DNA from: Brachypterus glaber
Taxonomy: Eukaryota; Arthropoda; Insecta; Coleoptera; Kateretidae
Direction: 5' to 3'
Assembly (NCBI GenBank): GCA_958510825.1
Contig: OY294050.1
Location: 6,921,340-6,985,339, forward strand
Length of the DNA stretch: 64,000 bases
Positions 10,197 to 23,200 of the stretch are shown piece after piece. The notes beneath the pieces were generated by a model. It had not been told where the DNA came from, did not search any database, and worked only from the letters and a program-made list of their open reading frames with translations. Numbering within the stretch: position 1 is the stretch's first letter; every line of letters begins with the position of its first letter. The translations under genes and the position numbers were made by a program.

Positions 10197-13100
10197 CTAA
10201 TTCAGATGGAAGCCTTTCTCCTTGGTGGCCGCCAGCAACCTTTTGCGCATCGTTTCTTCCGTCGCGTAGTCCGGCAATTTGAGGTAGTGCACGCACGTGT
10301 TCACGGAGGGGTAACTGCCCTCCCCCGCGTCCACTTTCCGCACTACCGTTAGCCTCGGGTAGAGATTGGCCAGGCCACCGGGAGGCAAAGAGCTGCAGCC
10401 GGTGGTGAACTGCAGGAAGGCTTTTCGCTCCTCGGCTGACATCGCTTCTAGTACGTTTACAAATCTTAAAAAGCCGGGGCTGAAAATATTTAAGTGTTAA
10501 ATTAACACCTAAGAAATGTCTCCTAAACTCGGAGCAGAATCTGAGTAAAAAGTTGAATCAGCTGCCTTATGATTAGTGGTTTAAATATGACTTTTAGTGA
10601 TATTTTTATTACCCATTATGCTTTTATAGTTATTAAAGCACTAGTTTCATCATACGTTTTTAGCGCACGAGTACAAGTTTACAAAACGAACCGCTGCGGC
10701 GAGTTTTCTAAAGTACTAGTGCGCTAAAAACGTGTTATGAAACGAGTACTTTATAAATTTTTTTCTATTTTGCTCTAAAATTAAAAAAAATACATTTATA
10801 TTGATGACTGACTTAGGGATTTTTGATTCAGGTTGGCATTACAGTTTTCGCCATGTTTAAAATTCTAAGAACAAATATTATTTTGATTTATTTTAAAGTT
10901 ATGTCTTCTCTTTTTCACTGCAATTAACAAAAATTTTACCACGGTAAAAAATAACCTAAACACAACATTTTGTAGAAAATTAAACTTTAAAGCTACGTCG
11001 ACATTTGCACGGAAAACGTCAAGCATCTGTTGCCAACCCAAAAGAAAAAAAAGTACAGACGTCTTATGGGCCTATAAGAACACGCAAAATGCGTGTGATT
11101 ATGAGCTTATAAGAGTCGCAAAATAGAAAAATAATATTTGACATTTGACTGTCAAGTTACGTCTTAAAAATAATTATAAGAATTTTTTTTTAAAAAGTGA
11201 AAGTTTCTTTAAAATTATAATAAAACTTTTTTAAAAGTTTTTTTTTATACATAATGTTCTATAAAAAAAGTACATTACCTGACCTTGGTGATACCTCAAA
11301 TAATTTTTTTTAGTAAAATTTTGGGCCTATATTATTTAAACTACATTTCTGCCACATCATTTACTATGAAACTTTTATTGAACACTGAGTTATGTTGCTT
11401 TATTTTAAATTACATTTATAGATTGATGCTTTAGTTTCCCTTTTTCTTTTCTTGTTCTTTAGAAAGAACAAGCTGTCATTTTCTCATTGATTTTCAACAA
11501 TTATTTGGATTTTTTATGAATGTCATATAATCTTTTGACTCACGAATTTAAAATACAAGGTAGTCAACCAACAGGGAATTTAATTTATTCTGCCAATCAT
11601 AAAACAAGAAACAAATGAGCACCAACTAAGATAGATTCCGCGCGGAGTTCAAAAATTGTGGACAATAAGTTTAAAAAGTGTGAATTTGAAGTTTATGATA
11701 GGTGTTTACCTGTCTTTGGTGTATCCCAATTTGGGCTCTGTGTAATTGATCAAGTCGTCTCTGGTCCACTCAGGGTTTTGGTCGCCACACAACATGACTC
11801 GCAGTTCGTCCGGACTGAACGCCGATAATTTTTCCATAGGAAAAACGGTCGAAAATCCTTTGTGGAATTGCTCCAACTGCCGGCCAATACCTGGAAGAAA
11901 AAAAATATAAACCGTTGCACGCGTCAAAATTGGCATTTTAAATGTCAAAATTAACATTTATTATGTCAAAATTGATATTTTTAATGTCAAAATTGAAATT
12001 TTTAATGTCAAAATTGACATTTTTAGTCAAAATTGACATTTTTAATGTCAAAATTGACATTTTAAATGTCAAAATTGAAATTTTAATGTCAAGATTGACA
12101 TTTTTAATGTAAAAGACTGACATTTTCAATGTCAAAATTGACCTTTGGAATGTCAACATTCAAGGGGGCTCAGCAAAATTTAGCAGTCCGCAAAAGGGTT
12201 TTTAATCTAAAAAAAAACGAATAAACCAATAAAATTACAACAAAACTTAAATCAATCACAGAACATCTGGAATGTCGAAACTGACATTTAAAATGTCAAA
12301 ATGTAAATTCTTCCATTTTAAATTGTTGACATTTGACATTTTGACATACAAAGTATTAAAAATATTAAAAAATGCAAAATTCTTACCTTTATCGAGGCAA
12401 AATTCTGCAGTCAAATCGACATACTCCTCAATATTTTCAATAGTGACCTCAATTTCGGCCCCATTCGGTACCAGATCGATATAAGACACCCCATATACCG
12501 AACTGCTAGGTAAATAAGTGAAACTCAAACCCAAGTCTTCAATTGTACAATTGTTGAGGGACAAATTTTGAATTTGTCGACTCTTGTCTTCTGCAGTCAG
12601 ATTGTTGTTTGACATTATTTTCTGCTTTTCTTTGACCAGGTTTTTGATTTCTTTGATGAAATCGGCGCGAATCGGGTCGATTTCGTAGAGATCTTGATCG
12701 TTTAGGATGTTTTTGTACCAGTTCTGTTGGTGCATGGTGGATCGGTAGATATCATCTTGGGTTTCAAACTAAAACCAGATAAATTAGAAATTTTAAAGTA
12801 ACTACAGATAGAAATTTTTGACTGAGAAATTTTTGACTGTTTTACGCAAAACAAATTTTTGCAAGTATTAAATTCAAAAAAATACAATATTTAAAAACCA
12901 CTTAAGGCTCGTCCGTAAAGTACGTCACGAAAATTGACCAAAATTTATACACTTCATACCCCGTTTCTCGCGTTAGGGGGGTAGCCAAAATATAAAATCT
13001 CTTCAGCCAATTTGCATGCGTATTTTATTGACGACCCCTTATCTACGTTCTACTTATTTTGGTTTTCAACATTTTAGTATTTTAAATTTTAATTTGTCGT

Positions 13101-14291
13101 CCTCAAACCGTAAATTTCACCTTCAAATTAGTTTTTCTCGAAAACGGTTAATCCTAAAGTATTACAACAAGAGTACCTTTTTTATGTATTTTGATCTGAG
13201 GAATCATATATCCAAAAATAAAATTACAAAAAAGTTCGTGGCAAAAAAATGATAAGGCCCCCCGTTTCGCACACCCCTGGTTAAAATAATTTCATGAAAT
13301 AACATATGAAGATGGGCCTTATTAAGTTCAGTTAAAGTACAAATCCTCGTTGCTATATCTCAAAGGGTTCCTGAGTTATTAAACAAAAACCGATTTTTTT
13401 AGCCCCTTTATTTTCTTACCTTTTTCCTCGGTTTTGGAGGATCCAACTCCAACTCCTTCTCAGACTCATCCGAAATCAAACTGCACGACATCAAATCAAA
13501 ATCTTCGTCGAAATTTTGCAGCAACAAATTTTTTCTATCACAAAAGTTAACGTTCCTATCTATCCTCCCGTTTACGTTATTGAAAACGTCTCCGCCGCAG
13601 CATAACTTGAGAAAGCTTTTGCTGAAGGGAAAGTCGACTAGGCGATTGTCTTGCAGGACTTTCGCAAGGAAAATTCCCAGGAACCAGAAGTATTTTTCCA
13701 CTTTTCGGGAAAGCTCCGAGTCCTGGGGGAGGGGCGCTGGGAACAGGCCCGACGGCCGCCGGACGTAGTAGCCGGGTGGCTTCGTGCCTTCCCCGAGATC
13801 GACCGACTGTTCACGAAGTTGAACTTGGTCGTCATCACAGATCCACATTCCTGAAATAACAAAAAATACTGCTGCCAACAAAATAACACTACAGGCCTAT
13901 TTTATTATAATCAAAAACGAAAAAATCTGACAAGAAATGTCAAATTTAATTCAATTTAACGTTAAAAATTTAAAAATTATAAAATCTGATATTGATGACT
14001 TACCTAAATCTCTCCTTTGTAGTTCAGCCGCCACGAGCGCGTAAAACTCCAGGGTCGGCCCGAGGCCGGTGCCTTCCTCGCCCAAAAACTCTACCTCCAG
14101 GATTGACTTCCGGTCCGCGTGGATTTTCATTACCTGCATGGCCCAATCGAGTAGTTCCTCGCCGCGGGGCACTTTGACCCTCTCGTGCTTGAGCCGGCCC
14201 ACGCGGAATTCGTGGGGGTCGTCCCTGCGGGGGGACAGTCCCGGGGTGCGTTGACGCTCTATGGTGACGTCACGCTGGGTTTGCAACCACA
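10197..14291 (-). CDS. HECTD1: HECTD1 exons 20-24: HECT catalytic domain
   Basis: These five exons (14291-14004, 13850-13420, 12768-12387, 11890-11710, 10479-10197) encode roughly residues 2059-2579. The HECT lobe opens near [16 protein letters not shown] and [20 protein letters not shown]. The C-lobe contains [18 protein letters not shown] and the catalytic Cys in [14 protein letters not shown], about residue 2548, 31 residues before the end. The protein ends EKGFHLN like human HECTD1. Exon 21 contains a divergent acidic insert between the conserved [12 protein letters not shown] and LDPPKP blocks, also variable in the human protein. All catalytic features are intact. Confidence 0.95.
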
Positions 14292-17200
14292 CTAAGATTA
14301 AACAAAAATGTCAATTAAAAACATTTAAATAGTTATTTTGCTTTCCTATTTTTAAAATTTTCAAAATTTCGGAAAGCCGAAATTTTAATTTTTTTTTGCG
14401 CATTTTTGCGTTTTATAACGTTTTGTGTCGATATATAAATCAATTTCGAGCAAAAAAAAATGTCGCTCGGTCTGTCCGGGAAATCTTGTGGGCACGATAA
14501 ATAAAGATTTTTTTTTTCAATTCCACCCCCGCGTGAAGTATTTTTAAATCTTTTCAATATTTTCGTCAAAATTGGTTAATAGGTTAATAGGTTGGGGTTG
14601 ATGAAACTGAATCTGATAATAACTTTTTTAAATTCCACCCTTTGAGGGGCACTCCCTATAACAACTGGTTCGAAAGTCAGTATAAGCCAGTGGTTCCCTC
14701 TACTACCAGCCCACAAAAGTCCTGGACTTGGGGGATGATTAATTAAGTAGAATAGTACGAGGTTAAACAAACAAACAAACAAACAAACAAACAAACAATT
14801 TAAGATAAAACACCAGTAATCATCGGCTTAGTTGCGGCTCACTGTATTTGAATAATAATAATAATATTTATTACTAATTTTGTTTATTCGACTTACCTAT
14901 ACTCCTGGACGCTCCAAATGCCGTACAATTGAAATACAGCTGCCTGGTTTCGAACGGGAACAAAAACGGGCAAGAATGGTTCAACTCCTCGCACCACGTG
15001 GGCAGACTGGAGCTCGACAGCACCAGCGGATCCTGCACCTGTTGCATCAACTTATTCGTGATCTTTTTACTACTGAACAACTCGACCGGTACATTTGAAC
15101 TACTACTGTCAAAATTAAAGTCGCACGAAGTATGACTGTGATTGGTAGTCGTGATGACATACAGATGGCGCAGTAGTTGCAAAACATCGTCCACCGTGCA
15201 ATTAGAGACGTTTACCGGGCTGGAGGGAGACAAAGTGTTGCCGGCCAATGAGGAACTAGAAGAACGCGAGAAGTTCGCGTTTTGGACGACGGGTGTCGCT
15301 CTGTTTTCGTCGTCGTACTCGAAAGCTTCAGATTTAACTTCTTTGTAGATAATGGTGTAAGTGGGTTCCCAGATTCTGCGCATTTTTTCCTGTTTGGTGG
15401 AAAATTCAGTGTTTTGCATCAGTTCTTGGACGGCCCTGAATATGCTCGACTTGACATCGGAGAGTTCGATTTCAACATCGGGTATGCCGGAAATGTTGGG
15501 ACCCTTTAGAGTGAGATGGAGTTTGGGTTGAGGGAGGATATCGCTCTCTGATTGGCTAGGAGATTCTGCTTGGCCGGGAGGCGGGACTTCCATATCTAAG
15601 ACAAAAATTTATAAAATTTAGAAAAAAAATATACACGGTGTATTTGAAATAGGGTCCGAAATTTTAAGGGGTGATTCTACATCATAAAATATGACAAAAA
15701 GTTTCTATAAACATATGCCTAAAATCGCATTGGTTTTCAACATTTAGGTATTTAATTTCAGACCCTATTTCAAATACACCCTGTATATGATATAATTTAT
15801 GATGAAAAAAATAAGAAAAATTAAGAAAAAACTTACCTGTCGTTTGATTGACGTTGGTGCGACCGGGCCGGGGATCGAACGCGGGAATAAGGGCGCTAAA
15901 TTGTCTTTTCAGAACGTACTCGTCGTCCCAGGAACGTCTTTTGCTCGGACGGGCTTCAAACCCGTCCTCTTCCATAAAACTCAACAGATTTCTTGAGACC
16001 ATAACCTATAAAAATTGAAATTTTTAATTTAAAACAAAACATTTTCAAAATACAGTGGAAACTCCATAACTCGAAACTCAAGGGACCGCGAAATTAGTTC
16101 GAGTTAGAGAGATTTTCAATTAAAAAAAAAAACATCCCGCAAATCTTTAGGGATTCCCTTAGAAAACACCCAGTAAACGACGTACGGCGCAACGAAATTT
16201 AACGATTCTGAGCGATCGCGCGCGAAGATAGGCCCAGTGGCGTCTCGATTTTTTAAACTGCATAATATTGCGATGAAAAAATTTATTTCATGCTGCCCGA
16301 AAATTCGAGTGTGTTACTGTGGTTTCGAGATTTTCGAGTTATAGAAAATTCGAGTTAGAGAGGTGGAAATACATTTTACAATAGAAAATGTGGGGGTGAC
16401 TAGTTTCGAATTATGGAGATTTTCGAATGACAGAAATTCGAGTTATAGAGGTTCGAGTTATGGAGTTTTCACTGTATAAATAAAATCGAGTAAAGTGCAA
16501 TTTCAGGGTAAAAATGAGGTGCTTTTTTTGTCGAAATTACTCACCTCCTCAAAATCAGCATCATCCTCGTTTTCATCATCATTATCCTCATCCTCTTCGC
16601 CCATCTCTTCATCGTCCTCGAGTTCGGCCAAAAGCGTGGGCGCTCGGCAAGACTCGAGGAAGTCCTCGAGACTCACCTGCTCGCTCTCGCTCGAGGTCGA
16701 AGTGAGGGACATGGTGAGGGCCTGGGAGAAGCCCTGGACGGCACCTGCGGTAGCGGGGATCTCTGGAGGACCTCCCAGGGAGAAATATACTAAAAATAAG
16801 GAACACACCGTGTTAAAGTTACATAATTCGTCATCTAAAGGCTCTAACGGTCTAACTCCAAAACGTCATATTTTTCAGGAGACGTAAAAAACGATTTAAA
16901 ACTTAATTATAATTATAGCAATTTAGATCTTTAAAACTAGCTTGTTCACAGGTAAAAATGTTTGAAATGTGTTAATGTATTTAAAACTTTTCATTGTTAT
17001 CTATTTTATATAAATTATTTGAAAATTAAATTTTAACCACAGAATCTAAATTCACTAATGGTCTAACTCCAAGGGAAGATAAAAGGGGATACCTATCGTA
17101 TTATATCGCGTAATATTATTACAAAAAATTTATATTTTTATATTTAATATATAATATTACTACTAGGTAGGCATAATATATATACATTATTAATGGCAAT

Positions 17201-20200
17201 AATTATAATTATCATCAAACAGTAAATTAACAAATATTTAAAACGGGATCCCCTGTTGTCAAGAAATAGTTTGACATTAGTGACAGTTCTCATTTAATTG
17301 TTTTCTCACAATCATATGATGGAGTTAGACACTTAGCGACTTAAAATATTTACATTTTTGCATTTTTTGAGGCTGATATTGGTTTAATGCAACTTTTTTT
17401 TTTTGAAGTATGTTGGTAATCAGATAATGAAGCAAATTTGATAAAAATCTCATTTTTGAAAAATTTGGAGTTAGACAACTAGAGCCTTTAGTGGACGAAT
17501 TATGTTTTAATTTATTTATCTATTTAAAAATTCAAAATCGTTAGGAATTTTTTAAATGATTATTATCGGTTGGCATTCGATTCTGCACATATTGGCGGAA
17601 CGAAGCACGTAGACAAGTCATTTGATTCGCAACGAAAAGATAATTAGGAAGTAGTTCCCATGCACCACACCATATTTTCATCACAACCACATCACGAAGA
17701 ATCCATCGCTGTGCACATTTGAAGATCAGAGCATCAGAACCAAAGGTTAGTGAATCCCTGTTTTTCCCTTTAAACCCCCAATTTATACCCCTTAAAAAGT
17801 CCACTATCGCTCTTTTTGTTTTCGTTAATTTAAAGTCGCTATATGCTAAGTTAGAGTTCTCGATGACATAGCTTTTTATCTAAGTTAGACACACTGTATA
17901 AAATATATTTTCAAAAAAAGTAAAGTTAAACTGTTCTCACAATTATACTGAATTTGACAAAAAAGTTCTTGGGAACAGTTTTAAACAGAAAACTGACTTG
18001 TAACAAGTGCGACTTACCTCCACTGTTGCCACACGTCAAACTAGGATAACTTTGGGCGGTGCTTAAGAGTCCGCTCGGGAAGTTACTGCTCAGAGCCAAC
18101 CTGACAAGACTGGACACCGAATTTGGCGCCCGGGCGAATAAGCTGCTGTGTTGGTTGTTTTGGGTGTTAGATGTCGAGACTATTTGGTTGTTGCTGCTGT
18201 TTGCTGCGTTGCCGGAACCTGTGCCAGCTAAAATTAAAAGAGAAAAGTCTTCAAACAAGATCTTGAGAGTGAATATAAAAATTTAAAATCTTTTTTTTAT
18301 TCGTGAGGTGATATCATCCTGATATAGTCGATGTATATTATAGAATAAAACTAGTAGATATTGTCAAACACCGACAGATATATTTAAAAAAGTATTAAGC
18401 TAATGCCTGATGCATTTCGAAATTTGATATTTCATCTTCAGAGGCTTGTCAAACATTTAACGTTAAATATACAATAAAGTATATAAAATTAAAATTAACT
18501 GCGAAGTTACGTGCAGAAATGAAACAAATTTGATATTTCATCTTCAGAGGCTTGTCAAACATTTAACGTTAAATATACAATAAAGTATATAAAATTAAAA
18601 TTAACTGCGAAGTTACGTGCAGAAATGAATATACTTTATTGTATATTTAACGTTAAATGTTTGACAAGCCTCTGAAGATGAAATATCAAATTTCAAAATG
18701 CATCAGGCATTAGCTTAATACTTTTTTAAATATATCTGTCGGTGTTTGACAATATCTACTAGTTTTATTCTTTTTTTTATGTATTTTTCTATAATATTTT
18801 GACACATACCTCCCGAAACCGAGGCCAGCGTCCTCCTGCGGGCAAGCGCCGCAAAAGTCTCCAACAGTGTTGCCGCAGTCGTCGTTTCCAGCTGAATTTC
18901 TCCTTCGTTACTACTAGAAGTGAGGTTAGGAACGCTGATGCTCATCGAACTACCGGAACTGACATTTTTCGCGTTGTTTGCATTATTGGTCACATCAGCG
19001 CTACATTCTATCGCTGTTTCGACCGGTTTTGCCGGTTCGGCGCTAGGTGGCGCTGAAGAAAGGAAAGTGTTGGTGCTGTTTTTAACGGAATCGGGGTTAG
19101 GTTTGCTCGTTCCAGCGATATTTTCTATACTCTCGTTTAAACTCAGGTTTTCTACGATAGTTGCTAAATCGTTTGTAGATGTAGCTGAATTATTATCCTC
19201 ATTTTTTAAAGTATTATGTACTATAACTGACAGTTCAGATTCGTCAGTGTTTAAAGCTTGCGATTCACTAGTTACGGCTACGTTTAACGTTTCGTTTTTG
19301 ACTAAACTCAGAACGTTTTGAGCAATCTTAGTCGCGATATTTTCCGCGCTTGAAGACTGATCGCTCTCCGAGATTAAAGCTGATTTTTTGTTTTGGTTTT
19401 CGTTCAAAGAGGGCGTCGAGCTCGATTTTCGGCTGCTTAGAGCGCCATCTTTGGTTTTGTTACCCTGTGACGTGCCGGCTAGATTTAGAGTGTCCGTTTC
19501 GTAGGTCGAGGCTAACTTGAGGTCGTACTTGCCCTCGGCCCCCATGCGGTAGGAATTCGAACCTCCGTGGTCCCACGTGACGTCGATCCAACCCGAATGC
19601 AGTTCGCCGGTGATCGTGCCCTCGCTGGGCGGGTTTCCGTCTTGATCTCTCCATTTCCAGTCAATACCTGGGTACAGAAGAAAAATTAAAATTTTACAAA
19701 CAAAATTAAACCCGATGGGTAAACCGCTGACAAAATTTTGTACATCTTTAGGAGGAAATCTTCAAAGATTTCCTCGTAACCTTCAAAGATTTCCTCCGAA
19801 AAGTTTGTTACCTGGTGAAGGTAAAAATTAAGTGATCAAAGTGTTCAAACGCTCTTGTGAACTCAACGCAAATGCGTATTATTTTATACATAATTACATA
19901 TTTCAGTCATTTTTTTAATTCAAATTTTACAAACAAAATCGAACCATGTGTTACATTTTTTTAAATTTACACTGAAAAACTAAGTATACATTAGTAATGT
20001 AATGTATTAACATTACCGGTAGGTAGAGTCTATTGTAGAGTTAATGCCTTGGTAGAGTTAATTACCTGGTAAAAGCACAAATTAAAAGTGGTCAATGTGA
20101 TCAAACGCTTTTGTGATATCAATATATTAGCAAATGCCTAATATTTTATACAATATTACATTTTTCAGTCCATTTTTTGGATATATTCACTCACCTCTAA

Positions 20201-23200
20201 TTACTCTAGCCCCCACCACCATATGTTTCAGCAACTGTCCTTTCAAAAGTCTCCTCTGCCTCCTCAAATTTGCCTCAGCTTCTTTTGCCGCTTTGCCCAA
20301 ATCCTCGCAAACCGACGTGACGGTTCCGTAAATTTCGAAACCACTCAGCGACAAATAGTGCGTTTGTGATGAAGCGTTCTTGCCGCACTGCTGAATTTTG
20401 ATGTGACGGTAGCCCTGGGTTTCGTCCGTGGGGATTTCCAAAGGCCACGTGTGGGTACTGCCTAATTTTCACAGAAAAAATACACGTTTTACTGGATCAA
20501 TGGTAAATTTTGAATTGTTTCTCAGTAGAAAAAATAGTGAGTGTAACTCTTGTAATTTTTTTTTTTTTATAAATATTTCAACAAAAACAAGTATTACAGT
20601 TAAATAATGTAAAGTTAAACAGTAATTTCACTTAAAGTACTTGTTTAAGTTACATAATTATATTTTGTAATCTATTTATTATTTTTGAATATTCAAATCT
20701 AGGGGATTTTTGAAATGTTTGGTATTTTCGATTCTGCGCATTTGGTAGAAGAAACCCAAAAACCAAAACCAAAATGATCAAAATTTGCGTTACGCAGTAC
20801 TTGAACGTTCCCTTTCGTTTTCGTAAATTAAAAGTCTCTATATGCTAAGTTAGAGAGTTATTGAAGGCATAGTTTTTTATCTAACTTAGACAGTACTGAA
20901 AAAAGATATACAGTATGTCTCCCTAAACTTTTACTTACCTGGATCGTTTAAAGCTGTGTCATGAGTATGTGTATACAGGGTGACCCAATTGGTGCCGTCC
21001 TTCGAGCCTTGCAATAACCAGTTCCTAAGGGCCGACCTTCCATAACCCCTTGCATGCCTTAAAGTGTACGCATTCGGGATAACATACAGACCTAAAGAAT
21101 AAAATTGATTATGGGTTTTTATCACAAAATAATAGAAAATATATTTATTTTTAGGGTTTTTGGATAAAATTTATAATATTTTAAGAATAATCGTGAAAAA
21201 TATTTACCTAAATCGATCGCAAACCAAGCCCTCTTGTCATCATTAGTGTGACAATTAAGCGCAGAAATTTCCCTAGAGAGAATATCCTCGACATGGCCAT
21301 AGGGCAGATTTTTGCCATCAGATGACGTCACTGTGACGAGTCCATATTGGCCGGGATTCACCCATTCAGTGCTCGTTTTTCCGTTCGTGCCGATAAAGTA
21401 GATTATGCCGTTTTCATCGAAATCCACCAGGTGTCTGAAATGATAAAGATAAGTAAACCAAACCTAAACTACGACTTTGTGGGTTCACCTTGCACCCATT
21501 TGAAAACACTGGAATAAAGCCACCTGAATTCTTTAATAATCAAAATACAAACTGTTTATTCTTTCCTTATTTTCTTAAAATTATTAACAATTTTATTTTA
21601 GATTATTGAATTTTCTTATTTTGTTGTCGCGAACCATGTCTTTAGCGTATATAAATTTTTTGTCTTTTGGTGCTTGACCTCGCGCGAAACGGTAGCATTC
21701 ACTGACAGATATAGGTCAGCGCACCGGCTTCAGTCAGTAATTAGTATTCAATTGCTCTACAACACGTCCAGTTAACGCGTGTTATTATTGTTCTCTCGCA
21801 CAAAATCACATAAATCAAAGCTGTGAACTTTCTATGATTATATATAGTCAAACTGCTCTCACAAAATGCTATCGCGTGCTCACAGGATAAAGTTGTAGTT
21901 ACAACATTTTAGAGAAGAAAATACTAGATCTAGTCAGAAGAGATTGCAAATATATCTTTATTTGGAAATGTAAAAAAAAAATGAAATAAAAGAAAAATAA
22001 AGTTTTCAATATATTTTTTTTTTTGAATTAAGTCCAAGGACGTATCATCATTTTTTTTGTTGCAAAATAAAAATTATGTGCAATATAGGGTTAATTGAGA
22101 AATACCTGTTTACTTACTTGTAAATCTGATATTTCGGCTCCTTCATCTTTTTCAAAAACTGAAACGTCGTTCTGTCATAATCGTACCATTGCTTCGCTAT
22201 ATATTTCAACAAATATTTCTCTAACTGGCCGACTGTAGCCAGTGGCTCCATCTTCAATCCTCGTCCGCTCCTATCAATTAATGTAGTGTCTTTTTCGCTT
22301 TTTTCCAACCTAAACCTGATTTTTCTCGTCAAAATTTGGAGCCCATAACCTGTCCCGGGGTTATCGTATGTAAAAACTGGCATCTTTTCGATACTTTCCA
22401 AAACGGAAATCAACTTTTGAACCAAAATAGCTATCGAATCTTTAGACATTGCGTCGTTATCGGTCACCGTGTTGCCAGATTTAACGGTTTTAAAACAGTT
22501 TTTGAACACTTGTATGCGCTGTTTTTGGTATTTGTTTAAATTAGCCGGTTTGACGTTTAAATCCCAAAAACTAGTCGAAAGTAAGCTGAGCAGAGCTTGA
22601 ACCAACCCCGAACTGTATATTTCGTAACTGCTAACAACGCCATCTTGCGCCAGAATATCAGTTAACTCGTTTAACGCGTTTCTCAAAATTTCCTTCCAAT
22701 TATTGTTGTTCGAGTTCTTGTTTTTCACTTTATTATTCGATATGTCTTTGTTGTTTACACTGTTGCATTGTTTCTGTATCGCGCGCTCGATCTGCGCGAC
22801 TATGTTGCCCAGTTTGGCAACAACGCCGCGCGGCTGCGCCTGCGCCGCTTTGAAGTACTGCTCGTAGATGCCGTGCGCGAGGTATTTCAGTTTCATTTTG
22901 GTCGCTTCCTGTTTCGAGCGCAACTTTTTGCCCTTTTTGTTCGTCCAGCCGGCCGAAAATTCGGGACCTGAAAATGGAAAAGGACATGAAGAAAATATAA
23001 AAATTTTATTAAAATTATGCCAAAAAATATAAAGTTCCAGAAAATTCACCGATATTTGGATACTGCTTATCGAAAAGGAACCAAGCGACATTTTTAACGA
23101 AATTTTGTTAGGCATGGGAACAGGTTCTTTAGACTTAGTAGTATGCCTAAGAAAATGTCTATTAGTCTATAAATAGTATCTTTTTCGTACTTACCCAAAC

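Noticed and set aside
11938..12159. A repetitive NFDIKN-type peptide frame and a CRISPR-like regular repeat.
   Set aside because: It is a degenerate intronic minisatellite without spacers or Cas genes; the frame follows from the 20-21-bp unit.
18920..19321. A 133-codon plus-strand frame opposite HECTD1 exon 15.
   Set aside because: It is antisense to a supported exon and has no recognisable similarity.
22733..22987. An 84-codon frame overlapping HECTD1 exon 11.
   Set aside because: It is an out-of-frame shadow of the real coding sequence, which matches HECTD1 throughout.
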